From assembly GCF_019710575.1 (NCBI RefSeq), contig NZ_JAHWFK010000049.1, forward strand, positions 1 through 64,000: a stretch of DNA of 64,000 bases. The letters are read 5' to 3'. How positions within the stretch are numbered: position 1 is the stretch's first letter; each line of letters begins with the position of its first letter. Below are positions 32,298-40,944 of the stretch, piece by piece. A model generated the notes under the pieces. It was not told where the DNA came from. It was given only the letters and a program-made list of their open reading frames with translations, and did no database searches. A program made the translations under genes and the position numbers. This DNA is from Paractinoplanes polyasparticus. Lineage in GTDB: Bacteria > Actinomycetota > Actinomycetes > Mycobacteriales > Micromonosporaceae.

Positions 32298-33202
32298 CGG
32301 CGCTTCTGCTGGGTGCGCTCGGCCTGACCCTTTCGCTGGTCGTGCCGAGTCTGCTGGCGAACGCGCGCTGGCCCGACCGGGCTCCGGTGGCCGCCGTGGT
32401 GCTCTGGCAGTCGATCACCCTGACCGCCGTCCTGGCCGCCCTCGGCGTCGTGCTGGCCGCCCCCGAGGAGGTCACCCGCGCGGCCGGCTCCGGCCGCCCG
32501 GTGGCCGAGGTGGCCGTGATCGGCGCGCTTGTGGTGGCCGCCGTGATCATCGTGCGGCTCCTGCTGTCGCTGATCGGGGTGAGCCGCCGGTCACGGGCCC
32601 GCCGCGCCCGGCATCGCCTGCTGGTCGACCTGCTCGACCGGGCCGAGCAGCACCGCGAGCTGGGCCCCGACCACCTGCGCGTGCTCGACGGGCCGCTGCC
32701 GCTGGCGTACTGCGTGCCCGGCCGTGAGCCGCGGGTGGTGCTCAGCCACGGCGTGCTCCAGGTGCTCGACCGCGAGCAGGTCGACGCCGTGCTCGCCCAC
32801 GAGCAGACCCACCTGCGGCACCGGCACGAGGTCGTCATGGAGTCGTTCACCGCGTTCTACCGCGCGGTGCCCCGGCCGTTGCGCAGCCGGCTGCCGCTCG
32901 ACGCCGTCCACCTGCTGCTCGAGATGATCGCCGACGACGTCGCTCGCCGCCGGGTCGGCGCCGGTCCGCTGCGGGCCGCGCTCGAGCGGCTGTCCGACGC
33001 AATCCCCCTGTCGGAGGACGTGAAGCCCGACCCCAGGGGTGACGCACGCCGTCGCCGGCTGGCCCGGCTGTCGGCGTCGCACAATCCGTCCGTCACCCTG
33101 AACGCGCTCGTGGTGGTCTGCGCGGTGGGTCTGCTGGTGTTACCCACCGTGATTCTGGTGGTGCCCTGGCTCGACCGGGCCCTCGAAGCGTGGCCCCTGT
33201 AG
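32294..33202 (+). CDS. M56 (BlaR1-like) membrane metallopeptidase without sensor domain
   Basis: 302 residues, GTG start overlapping the BlaI stop. Two to three membrane segments (ALLLGALGLTLSLVVPSLL; ITLTAVLAALGVVLAAP; AVIGALVVAAVIIVRLLLSLIG as overlapping stretches) lead to the zinc site VDAVLAHEQTHLRHRHEVV (HExxH). A downstream Glu (LLEMIADDVA) and a final membrane segment (LVVVCAVGLLVLPTVILVV) follow. It should cleave or inactivate the partner repressor on a signal. The extracellular penicillin-binding sensor of true BlaR1 is absent, so the signal is unlikely to be a beta-lactam. Confidence 0.9.
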   Translation: MTALLLGALGLTLSLVVPSLLANARWPDRAPVAAVVLWQSITLTAVLAALGVVLAAPEEVTRAAGSGRPVAEVAVIGALVVAAVIIVRLLLSLIGVSRRSRARRARHRLLVDLLDRAEQHRELGPDHLRVLDGPLPLAYCVPGREPRVVLSHGVLQVLDREQVDAVLAHEQTHLRHRHEVVMESFTAFYRAVPRPLRSRLPLDAVHLLLEMIADDVARRRVGAGPLRAALERLSDAIPLSEDVKPDPRGDARRRRLARLSASHNPSVTLNALVVVCAVGLLVLPTVILVVPWLDRALEAWPL

Positions 33203-33326
33203 TCACGCTGCGTAGAGCACCGGGGTGTGGCTTCAGTCTTCGCATGATCGGGAGTACGGTGTTCCCCGGTCCGCCAGCCCCCATCGTCGAACCGGCGGCC
33301 GAGGGAAGAAAGGACACCACACCCCC

Positions 33327-34304
33327 GTGCGTCGTGCCGCAGTAGTGCGCAGCCTGATCTGCGCCCTCGCCGCGGCCGGAGTCATCTTCTCCGGCCCCGC
33401 CGTGGCGCAGGCAACCCCCTCACCGGGAACGGTCGAGGCGCAGATCGACAAGCAGTGGAACCAGCTCGAGCCGGTCATCGAGCAGTACAACGACGTGCAC
33501 AGCAAGCTGATCAAGAACCGGGCTCAGCAGAAGAAGCTGGCCGCCCAGATCACGCCGCTCCAGGTGAAGGTCGACCTGGCCATGCAGCAGGTGCGCGGGC
33601 TGGCGATCGACGCGTACAAGCAGGGCGCGCCCAACGCGGTCAACGCGCTGCTGGTCACCGGTTCCCCGACCGGGCTGACCGACAAGCTGCTCTACCTCGA
33701 CCAGCTGGCCCGCAACCAGCGGGCTCAGGTCGCGGACGTGGCGGCGCTGCGCGACAAGCTGACCGCGACCAAGGCCGACCTGGACGTGGTCACCAAGTCG
33801 GTCGCCGCGCGCGACGTCGACCTGGCCAAGCGCAAGACCGCCATCGAGTCGAAGATCACCTCGTTGCAGAAGCTGCGCATCCAGGCCTACGGCACGGCCG
33901 ACGTCAACGACGGGCCGTTCCGGCTCGGTCCGTGCCCCGTCGACTACACCAACGACAAGGGTGGCCGGGCCGCGCAGAAGGCCTGCGACCTCATCGGCAA
34001 GCCCTACGTCTTCGGTTCGGCCGGTCCCAACTCGTACGACTGCTCGGGTCTGACCCAGGAGGCGTGGGCGAGTGTCGGGGTGCACCTGGACCACTACACG
34101 AAGGACCAGTGGACCCAGGGCCGACCCGTTTCCAAGGACGAGCTCCAACCGGGTGACCTGGTGTTCTATTACCCGGGCAGCCTCCATCACGTGGCCCTCT
34201 ACATCGGCGGCGGCATGGTGGTGCACGCGCCGCACACGGGCGACCACGTGCGGATGGCGACGATCGACCGCGGTCCGATCGCGGGTTATCGACGACCGGG
34301 CTAG
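33327..34304 (+). CDS. secreted NlpC/P60 peptidoglycan endopeptidase (RipA-like)
   Basis: 325 residues. Signal peptide with SLICALAAAGVIFSGPAVAQA, then a coiled coil ~35-200 (EQYNDVHSKLIKNRAQQKKL; DLDVVTKSVAARDVDLAKRK). The NlpC/P60 domain covers ~215-325 with Cys in SYDCSGLTQEAW, His in LHHVALYIGGG and the third polar residue in HAPHTG. It cuts stem peptides in the cell wall, as RipA does in cell separation; the coiled coil usually keeps it inactive or binds FtsX-type partners. GTG start after AAGAAAGGA. The ~90 bp upstream can fold (CCGCC/GGCGG) and may be a regulatory leader. Confidence 0.92.
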   Translation: MRRAAVVRSLICALAAAGVIFSGPAVAQATPSPGTVEAQIDKQWNQLEPVIEQYNDVHSKLIKNRAQQKKLAAQITPLQVKVDLAMQQVRGLAIDAYKQGAPNAVNALLVTGSPTGLTDKLLYLDQLARNQRAQVADVAALRDKLTATKADLDVVTKSVAARDVDLAKRKTAIESKITSLQKLRIQAYGTADVNDGPFRLGPCPVDYTNDKGGRAAQKACDLIGKPYVFGSAGPNSYDCSGLTQEAWASVGVHLDHYTKDQWTQGRPVSKDELQPGDLVFYYPGSLHHVALYIGGGMVVHAPHTGDHVRMATIDRGPIAGYRRPG

Positions 34305-34311
34305 CGCTACG

Positions 34312-34339
34312 GGGCCGTCGGGCGTCTGCCCGGCGGCCC
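34312..34339 (+). terminator. terminator after the NlpC/P60 gene
   Basis: 12-bp stem GGGCCGTCGGGC / GCCCGGCGGCCC with one G-U pair and a 4-base loop, 8 bp after the stop codon. No T run. Confidence 0.8.
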
Positions 34340-34371
34340 TTCACTGTGCGGCGCGGGCATAATTCGCTGTC

Positions 34372-35592
34372 ATGAGCGACTCGCCCCTGATCGACAGCCT
34401 CACCGCGGCCGTCGAGGCCCGTCCCGATGATCTGACCCTGCGCCTGCATCTGGCCGAGCTGCTGGTGGGCGCGGGCCGGGGCGCCGAGGCGATCGGGCAT
34501 GCGGCCCAGGTGCTGGCGCGCGAGCCGGCCAATGTCACCGCGCAGAAGCTCATGACGTCTGCTCTCGGTAAGTCCGCCCCGGCTGAGGAGACTCGCGGCA
34601 CGCCCGCCCCGGTCCAGCAGAGCGTCGACTGGGCCGCCATGGAACAGGATCTCGGCGACATCGTGCCGCCGCGTTTCTCCCATGAGCCGGAGCCCGTGCA
34701 GGGGCACGAGGACCGTACGTTCGACGTCGAGCGGTCCACGGTCACGCTGGCCGACGTGGGCGGCATGCAGGAGGTCAAGAAGCGCCTCGAGGTCTCCTTC
34801 CTCGGCCCCTTGAAGAACCCCAAGTTGCGTACGTTGTTCGGCAAGTCCCTGCGCGGCGGTCTGCTGCTGTACGGACCACCCGGCTGCGGCAAGACGTTCC
34901 TCGCCCGCGCCGTGGCCGGTGAGATGGGCGCCGCCTTCATCTCGCTCTCGATCACCGACGTGCTCAACATGTGGATCGGCAGCTCCGAGCGCAACCTGCA
35001 CGACCTGTTCGACTCGGCCCGCGGGCACGCGCCGTGCGTGCTGTTCCTCGACGAGATCGACGCGCTCGGGCACAAGCGCAGCCAGCTCAACTCGTCGTCG
35101 ATGCGCACGGTCGTCAACCAGCTGCTGACCGAGCTCGACGGCGTCGACGGCAACAACGACGGCGTCTTCGTGCTGGCCGCCACGAACGCCCCCTGGGACG
35201 TCGACTCGGCCCTGCGCCGTCCGGGGCGCCTGGACCGTACGCTGCTGGTGCTCCCGCCCGACAAGCCCGCCCGCGCGGCCATCCTGCAGTACCACCTGCG
35301 CGACCGCCCGGTGGCCGGCGTCGACCTGGGCCGGGTGGCCGACGCCACCGAGAACTACTCGGGCGCCGACCTGGCCCACGTGTGCGAGACCGCGGCCGAG
35401 TTCGCCATGCGCGACTCCATCACCAGCGGCGAGATCCGCATGATCAACCAGCAGGACATGCTGACCGCGGTCCGCGAGATCCGCCCGTCCACCGACGGCT
35501 GGTTCGCCACCGCCCGCAACGTGGCGATGTTCGCCAACGAGTCCGGGGAGTACGACGACCTGGCCGCCTACCTCAAGAAGCGCCGGCGGTGA
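34372..35592 (+). CDS. AAA+ ATPase with N-terminal TPR segment
   Basis: 406 residues. Residues ~5-60 resemble one or two TPR helices (DDLTLRLHLAELLVGAGRGA; AAQVLAREPANVTAQKL). A single AAA+ module of the VCP/FtsH type follows: TLADVGGMQEVKKRLE, Walker A GPPGCGKT, pore-like ITDVLNMWIGSSERN, Walker B VLFLDEIDALGHKRS, sensor 1 AATN, arginine fingers in RRPGRLDR, and a helical lid GADLAHVCETAAEFAM. No protease domain or membrane segment. Probably remodels a protein partner in the cytosol. Overlaps the TPR gene downstream by 4 bp, which may supply the adaptor. Confidence 0.88.
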   Translation: MSDSPLIDSLTAAVEARPDDLTLRLHLAELLVGAGRGAEAIGHAAQVLAREPANVTAQKLMTSALGKSAPAEETRGTPAPVQQSVDWAAMEQDLGDIVPPRFSHEPEPVQGHEDRTFDVERSTVTLADVGGMQEVKKRLEVSFLGPLKNPKLRTLFGKSLRGGLLLYGPPGCGKTFLARAVAGEMGAAFISLSITDVLNMWIGSSERNLHDLFDSARGHAPCVLFLDEIDALGHKRSQLNSSSMRTVVNQLLTELDGVDGNNDGVFVLAATNAPWDVDSALRRPGRLDRTLLVLPPDKPARAAILQYHLRDRPVAGVDLGRVADATENYSGADLAHVCETAAEFAMRDSITSGEIRMINQQDMLTAVREIRPSTDGWFATARNVAMFANESGEYDDLAAYLKKRRR

Positions 35593-36743
35593 GCTCGCCG
35601 CCAGACGTGTACTGGCGGGCTCAGAAACTGGCCGAGGTCGGGCACTACGCCGAGGCCGAGCGGATCACCCGGGCGGGTCTCGCCGCCGCGCCGGCTGACG
35701 CATGGCTGCTCACGCTGCTCGCGTCGGTGTTGCGGCTGCGGCGCGACTACGCGGGGGCTCTGACCGTGGCCGGCGCGGCCGTCGCGGCGGACCCGACGCT
35801 GGCCGACGCGCACCTGGAACGCGCGGAGAACCTGATAGTGGTGGTCCGGACCCGAGACGCGGTTCAGGCGGCCACCGAGGCGGTGCGCCTTTCGCCATCG
35901 TCGGCATCCGGACATTTCGTACTGGCCCGAGCCTTGGCTGCGGGGCGACAGTTCGATGCGGCCCGGGTTGCGGCTGCGCACGGGCGCTCGCTCGATCCGC
36001 AGTCGGTCGAGGGGCTGCTCACGGTGGCCGATGTGGAGCGGGACGCCGGCAATCGTGAGGTGGCCCTGGCGGCGGCGCGGGCGGCCCTGGCGATCGAGCC
36101 CGACAACGCGTACGGACGCTGGCTGACCGCGATGCTGGACGCCGAGCGGCTGAAGGTCCGGCGCTCGATGCGGGCGCTGCGCGAGGTGGCCCGCGACCAT
36201 CCCGGGCGGGCCGACATCGTGTCGATGACCTGGCCGATCCGCGGCGTGCTGAGTGGCCTGCGGCGCGGCCTGGCGGCGAGCGCGGCCCTGGTCTGCGTGC
36301 TGCTGCTGATCGGCGCCTGGTGGTGGGAGCCGGCCGGCACGTTCGCGCGGCTGGTGGCGGCGGTGCTCGCGGCGGTGATGGCCGGCTTCGCGGCCCGGGT
36401 GCTGCTCCCGGCCGGCCGGCTGCCGTGGCGCTGCCTGCGTCTGTTGCCGCGCCTGATGCGCCGGGCCGGCATCGCGGGTCTCGCGCTCACCGGCACGGCC
36501 GTCTTGCTGCTTGCCCTGTACGCGGGGGTCGCCTGGTGGCCGTTGCCTGTGCTCGCGCTCGCCGCGACGCCGGTGTTGTGGCTGCTCAGCATGGTCGAGT
36601 TGCTCGGCGCGGGCCTCGACGACCCGGGCAGCCGCCAGGCGTTGCGCGACTGGGCCGACGAACTGCATGAGTGGTGGCGAACGACCAAAAAGGACCTGCG
36701 CGACACGTGGAAAGACGGAGACGCCACTCGCGGCAACGGATGA
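35589..36743 (+). CDS. TPR-repeat membrane protein
   Basis: 384 residues. About five TPR units fill ~5-195 (HYAEAERITRAGLAAAPADA; DYAGALTVAGAAVAADPTLA; REVALAAARAALAIEPDNA). Four hydrophobic segments follow (ASAALVCVLLLIGAWWW; ARLVAAVLAAVMAGFAARVL; GIAGLALTGTAVLLLALYAG; PVLALAATPVLWLLSMVELL). The tail is charged and Trp-rich. The TPR domain should be cytosolic, docking partners at the membrane; the AAA+ ATPase encoded just upstream is the obvious candidate. GTG start overlaps the ATPase stop. Confidence 0.82.
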   Translation: MSSPPDVYWRAQKLAEVGHYAEAERITRAGLAAAPADAWLLTLLASVLRLRRDYAGALTVAGAAVAADPTLADAHLERAENLIVVVRTRDAVQAATEAVRLSPSSASGHFVLARALAAGRQFDAARVAAAHGRSLDPQSVEGLLTVADVERDAGNREVALAAARAALAIEPDNAYGRWLTAMLDAERLKVRRSMRALREVARDHPGRADIVSMTWPIRGVLSGLRRGLAASAALVCVLLLIGAWWWEPAGTFARLVAAVLAAVMAGFAARVLLPAGRLPWRCLRLLPRLMRRAGIAGLALTGTAVLLLALYAGVAWWPLPVLALAATPVLWLLSMVELLGAGLDDPGSRQALRDWADELHEWWRTTKKDLRDTWKDGDATRGNG

Positions 36744-36788
36744 CGGCGCCCCCGGTGGGCCCTCCGGCGCCGCCTCCGCGAGACGGAC

Positions 36789-36822
36789 CGTCTCGTCTCG
36801 CGCGCGGTGGCGAGACGAGACG
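36789..36822. terminator. strong bidirectional terminator
   Basis: Perfect 13-bp stem: CGTCTCGTCTCGC at 36789-36801 pairs with GCGAGACGAGACG at 36810-36822, 8-base loop. A second smaller hairpin (CGAGACGG/CCGTCTCG) overlaps its left arm, so alternative folds exist. It separates the convergent TPR and YcnI genes. Confidence 0.88.
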
Positions 36823-36836
36823 CCTCGTCTTGTCGA

Positions 36837-37592
36837 TTACTTGCCGGTGGTGGGCTTCTCCGGCGTGGTCGCGGGCTCAGGGCGGCGGCCCGATCGGGCG
36901 TACGCCAGCATGGCGACGATCAGGGCCAGCACGCCGGCGACCAGCCCGGCGATGCCGAACGCGCTCGAGCCGTCCGAGCCCTTGACGTCCGCGGTCTCGG
37001 CGTCGGCCACGGCGGTCGCAGTGGGCGCGGCGGCGGCCGTGTCGCTGCCCTCGGCGGCCGCGGCGCCGATCTTCAGCACCGGCGCGGGGGACTCGGGCTC
37101 GGTGCCGTCGGTGGTCGGCTCGTCGATCCAGCGGACGATCGTGCCGTCGGAGTAGGTCTGCAGCGCCTTGAAGATCATCTCGCCCGACTCGGGCAGCGGG
37201 CCCAGCGAGACGTCGAACTCCTGGAACTGGCCCGGCTTGACCTCGGAGCCGGCCTTGGCGGTCCAGGTGATCTTCGAGACCGCCTCGGTGATCTGCGCGC
37301 CGTGCGCCTCGAGCGGTTTGGCCAGCTTCGAGACGGTGGTGGCCACGTCCCACCCGGTGATCGGCTTGACCGACACCGAGGCGACCGGCTTGTCGGCCGG
37401 CAGGCTGACCTCGACCTTGGTGGTCGAGTCGGTGTCGGACTCGTTGGGCACCCGGAAGGTGACCTTGGCGTATCCGCCCGCGGCCGCGGTGTCGGGGTTC
37501 ACCGTGACGTGGGCGGCGGCCGGCGCGGCCAGGGCCAGGGTGAGGCCGGCGACGGCCGCGCCCACCAGTGCCGAGCGCTTGATGAGGGACAT
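36837..37592 (-). CDS. YcnI-family (DUF1775) secreted, membrane-anchored protein
   Basis: 251 residues. Signal peptide ending APAAAHVTVNPD; the mature N-terminal His (after AAA) is the copper-binding residue of YcnI proteins. The beta-sandwich continues with KVTFRVPNESDTDSTTKVEV, PITGWDVATTVSKL, ITWTAKAGSEVKPGQFQEFDVSLGPLP (highly conserved) and SDGTIVRWID. A low-complexity linker precedes a C-terminal anchor GIAGLVAGVLALIVAMLAY. YcnI is thought to handle copper outside the membrane. It lies 79 bp downstream of a histidine kinase gene in the same direction. Confidence 0.92.
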   Translation of the reverse strand: MSLIKRSALVGAAVAGLTLALAAPAAAHVTVNPDTAAAGGYAKVTFRVPNESDTDSTTKVEVSLPADKPVASVSVKPITGWDVATTVSKLAKPLEAHGAQITEAVSKITWTAKAGSEVKPGQFQEFDVSLGPLPESGEMIFKALQTYSDGTIVRWIDEPTTDGTEPESPAPVLKIGAAAAEGSDTAAAAPTATAVADAETADVKGSDGSSAFGIAGLVAGVLALIVAMLAYARSGRRPEPATTPEKPTTGK

Positions 37593-37671
37593 CCTTGTCG
37601 AACCTTCCGCAGGGGGATTCAGGGCATTCGGAGTTGGTCGCTCCCCGCCGCGGATTAGTTCCCGGCGATTT

Positions 37672-39027
37672 TCACCGAAGTGCGGGCAGCCGTACGTCGA
37701 CCCGCAGCCCCGGGCCGGCGTCGGCCAGCCCGACCGTGCCGCCGTGCCGTCGTACCAGCTCACGGACGATCGCCAGCCCCAGCCCGGAGCCGCCCGCGTC
37801 CCGGGCCCGTGCGTCGTCGAGGCGGGTGAAACGGTCGAAGACACGCTCGCGGTCGGCCGCCGGGATGCCCGGCCCGTCGTCGGTCACCGAGATCAGCCGG
37901 TACGTCCCGTGTGCCGTCACGGTCACCCGGACCTGCGACTTGGCATGCCGCACGGCGTTGTCGAGCAGGTTGGCGACCACGCGGCCCAGCGCGTCCGGCT
38001 CGCCGGTGACCTCCATGGGCGCCGACGGCCGCACGTACGTCACCGACGGGTAGCGGTCGGCCACGTCGCCGACCAGCGAGCCCAGGTCGACCGAGCGGAA
38101 CGGCGCCGAGATGGCCCGGCCGCCGCCGTCGTCCGCGCGGGCCAGCAGCAGCAGGTCGTCGACGAGCCGGCTGAGCCGGTCGACGTCGGTCAGCAGGTCG
38201 TGCGACAAAGCCTGCCAGTCGGTGTCCGGCAGTCGCTGCGAGACCTCGAGTTCCGTACGCATGTTGGTCAGCGGACTGCGAAGCTCGTGCGCAGCGTCGG
38301 CGACGAACGCGCGCTGCCGCACCCGGGCCGACTCGAGCCGGTGCAGCATGCCGTTCAGGGTGACCGCCAGCCGGTGGATCTCGTCGCGGGACTCGGGCAC
38401 GGGCAGCCGTCCCTCCCGCGTACCCCCGGTGATCTCTTCGGCCCCCGCCCGCAGCGCGTCGACCGGATGCAGCACGGCGCCCAGCACCCGCCACAGCACG
38501 ACCGCCAGCAGCGCGATCAGCAGCGGGAACGTCACCACCAGGGCCAGCCGCAGGATGTGCACGCCCTGGCTCAGGTCGTTGGTCGACCGTGCGACCAGCA
38601 CCCGCACCGGGTCGGTGGGCGGCCCCGCGGTCACCATCACCACCCGCGCGCCGCCGCCGACCAGCCCGATCCGGCTGCCCGGGATGTCGCGCACCTGGCC
38701 GTCGGCGAGGTCGCGCAGCTCGTCCGGGTAGAGCATCGGCGTCAGCCGGTCGGCGCCCGGCGAGAGGGCCAGCACCCGCCCCTGGGCGTCGATGACCTGC
38801 ACCTGCAGGGCCGGGTTGACCTCGATGCGCTCGCTCAGCGACTTCTGGTCGACCAGCTTGGCCACGCCGCGCGCGGTCTCCAGCGCCTCGGTGTTGACCG
38901 CGCGCAGCAGCGCGAAGTTGAGCACCCCGACCAGTACGACCCCGCCCAGGGCGAGCCCCGCGGTCAGCCCGAGCACCGAGACCAGGACGAGCCGGGCCCG
39001 CAGGCTGATCTCGCTCGGGCGCTTCAC
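37672..39027 (-). CDS. two-component sensor histidine kinase
   Basis: 451 residues. TM1 ~10-35 (ARLVLVSVLGLTAGLALGGVV region), an extracytoplasmic sensor domain ~40-155, TM2 ~158-182, and a HAMP linker. HisKA has FVADAAHELRSPLTNMRTEL with the phospho-accepting His. HATPase has NLLDNAVRHA, DDGPGIP, FDRFTRLDDARARDAGGSG and GLGLAIVRELVRRHGG. GTG start overlaps the response-regulator stop (GTGA). Signal unknown; ycnI downstream hints at metal stress. Confidence 0.93.
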   Translation of the reverse strand: MKRPSEISLRARLVLVSVLGLTAGLALGGVVLVGVLNFALLRAVNTEALETARGVAKLVDQKSLSERIEVNPALQVQVIDAQGRVLALSPGADRLTPMLYPDELRDLADGQVRDIPGSRIGLVGGGARVVMVTAGPPTDPVRVLVARSTNDLSQGVHILRLALVVTFPLLIALLAVVLWRVLGAVLHPVDALRAGAEEITGGTREGRLPVPESRDEIHRLAVTLNGMLHRLESARVRQRAFVADAAHELRSPLTNMRTELEVSQRLPDTDWQALSHDLLTDVDRLSRLVDDLLLLARADDGGGRAISAPFRSVDLGSLVGDVADRYPSVTYVRPSAPMEVTGEPDALGRVVANLLDNAVRHAKSQVRVTVTAHGTYRLISVTDDGPGIPAADRERVFDRFTRLDDARARDAGGSGLGLAIVRELVRRHGGTVGLADAGPGLRVDVRLPALR

Positions 39028-39686
39028 GGCATTGCTGCCAGCCGGTAGCCGGCGCCGCGCACGGTCTCCAGGCGTTCCCGGCCGATCTTGCGGCGGACGT
39101 AGCCCACGTACACCTCGACGGCGTTGGGCGCGGTCTCGTCGGCCGCGTCCCACACGTGGTCGAGCAGCTCGATCTTGCTCACCACCTGGCCCGGGCGGCG
39201 CAGCAGATACTCGAGCAACGCGAACTCGCGCGCCGTGAGCTGGACCTCCGCGCCGGCCACGGTCACCCGGCGCTCGGCCGGGTCGAGCTCGATGTCGCCG
39301 TGGCTCAGCACCGTGGGCCGCTCGTGCACCCCGCGGCGGAGCAGCGCCCGCAGCCGGGCCAGCAGTACGACGTACGAGAAAGGTTTGGTCAGGTAGTCGT
39401 CGGCCCCGCAGTCGAGGCCGTCGGCCTGGTCGTACTCCCCGTCCTTGGCCGACAGCATCAGCACGGGCACCCAGTTCTGCTCGGCCCGCAGCTGCCGCAC
39501 TATCCGATAGCCGCTCAGCCGGGGCAGCATCACATCGAGAATCATGGCGTCGTAGCCGCCGTGCCGGGCCATCTCGAGCCCGTCCTGCCCGTCGCCCGAC
39601 ACGTCGACCGCGAAACCCTCGGCCTGCAACCCACGCTGAAGCGCCGCCGCCAGGCGCGCCTCGTCTTCCACCACCAGCAACCGCAC
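39024..39686 (-). CDS. OmpR/PhoB-family response regulator
   Basis: 220 residues. Receiver domain: VRLLVVEDEARLAAALQRG, phospho-acceptor Asp in MILDVMLPRLSG, VLMLSAKD (Thr/Ser switch) and KPFSYVVLLARL. The C-terminal winged helix shows ELDPAERRVTVAGAEVQLTA, REFALLEYLLRRPGQVVSK and VYVGYVRRKIG. GTG start at 39686 has AAGG 6 bp upstream; the open frame reaches 39713. First gene of a likely operon with the kinase and ycnI. Confidence 0.94.
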   Translation of the reverse strand: MRLLVVEDEARLAAALQRGLQAEGFAVDVSGDGQDGLEMARHGGYDAMILDVMLPRLSGYRIVRQLRAEQNWVPVLMLSAKDGEYDQADGLDCGADDYLTKPFSYVVLLARLRALLRRGVHERPTVLSHGDIELDPAERRVTVAGAEVQLTAREFALLEYLLRRPGQVVSKIELLDHVWDAADETAPNAVEVYVGYVRRKIGRERLETVRGAGYRLAAMP

Positions 39687-39789
39687 CCCATTACCTTGGC
39701 ATGCGAGGGGCAACCCCTAGGGGCGGCTCTCAGCCCGGTCACAGCGGCGATGACGCACTCTTGTGGCAGATCAACGGGAGGTGGACATC

Positions 39790-40926
39790 GTGTCCGTGTT
39801 CAGGTCAAGGCCGGCACTGCGCTGGCTCGTGCCGTCGGCTGCGGCAGTGGTCGTCATCGGCGGCGGCGCCGCGGCGGGGACGATCGTGGCGAGCGCCGAC
39901 CCCTCGCTGCCCGAGCGCAGCGCGGCTCAACTGCTCGTCGACCTGCAGAATGCCAAGGTCGACGGACTGTCCGGCACCATCGTGCAGAGTGCCGATCTCG
40001 GTCTGCCCAAGATCCAGGGGATCACCGACGGGGCGTCGGCCGACGCCGGTCTCGTGAGCCTCATCGCGGGCAGCAACACCGCGCGGGTCTGGTACGCCGG
40101 GGAAGACAGGGCGCGCCTCGCCCTGGTCGGCACCGGTGGCGAGACCGACGTCATCCGCAACGGTTCCGACGTGTGGCTCTGGCAGAGCGAGGGCAACAAG
40201 GCGACGCACCTGAAGGTGCCGGCCGAGGCCGGTAAGAAGCCGCAGGCGCTGCCGACCGGCGTGCCCACGACGCCGCAGGACGCGGCGGACGCGGCGCTGG
40301 CGGCGATCGACGACAGCACCAAGGTCACCACGACCGGCGCGGCCAAGGTCGCCGACCGGGACGCGTACGAGCTGGTGCTGAGCCCCAAGGCGACCGAGTC
40401 GCTGGTCGGGCAGGTGCGGCTGGCGATCGACGCCGAGAAGCACATCCCGCTGCGGGTCGACGTCTACGCCAAGAACGCGACCAGCCCGGCCATCCGGGTG
40501 GCGTTCACGCAGATCAGCTTCGAGACGCCGGACGCGCAGCAGTTCGCCTTCAACCCGCCGCCCGGCGCGAAGGTGACCGAGTCGAACGTCGGCCAGCTCG
40601 AGAAGGACGCCGAGAAGGCCGCCAAGGAGCACGACAAGGCGCTGCCGCCGGCGGGCGCTTCGTCCTCCGACGGGCCGAAGGTGATCGGGGAGGGCTGGGC
40701 GTCGATCCTGACCGCCAAGCTGCCGGCCGAATCGTCGTCGGCGTCCTCGTCGTCGTCCTCGGAGGCTCAGGGCCTGCTCGGCATGCTGCCGGAGGCCAGT
40801 GGCGCCTGGGGCAAGGGCCGTATCTTCAGCGGATCGCTCTTCAGCGTGCTGCTGACGGACGACGGCCGGGTCTTCGCCGGTGCGGTCGCGCCGGAGTCGC
40901 TCTACGCGGCGGCTGCCAAGAAGTAA
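39790..40926 (+). CDS. LolA-like (DUF2092-type) exported lipoprotein-carrier fold protein
   Basis: 378 residues. Signal/anchor RWLVPSAAAVVVIGGGAAAG, then a LolA/LppX-like half-barrel: SAAQLLVDLQNAKVDGLSGT, NTARVWYAGEDRARLALVG, GETDVIRNGSDVWLWQSEGN and VRLAIDAEKHIPLRVDVYA. A Ser-rich patch (SSSASSSSSS) occurs near residue 317. Proteins with this fold bind lipids or act on sigma/anti-sigma signalling outside the membrane. The GTG at 39790 is favoured by GGGAGG 8 bp upstream over GTG 39763. It is divergent from the response regulator. Confidence 0.8.
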   Translation: MSVFRSRPALRWLVPSAAAVVVIGGGAAAGTIVASADPSLPERSAAQLLVDLQNAKVDGLSGTIVQSADLGLPKIQGITDGASADAGLVSLIAGSNTARVWYAGEDRARLALVGTGGETDVIRNGSDVWLWQSEGNKATHLKVPAEAGKKPQALPTGVPTTPQDAADAALAAIDDSTKVTTTGAAKVADRDAYELVLSPKATESLVGQVRLAIDAEKHIPLRVDVYAKNATSPAIRVAFTQISFETPDAQQFAFNPPPGAKVTESNVGQLEKDAEKAAKEHDKALPPAGASSSDGPKVIGEGWASILTAKLPAESSSASSSSSSEAQGLLGMLPEASGAWGKGRIFSGSLFSVLLTDDGRVFAGAVAPESLYAAAAKK

Positions 40927-40944
40927 CAGTCATCGACACCAGAT

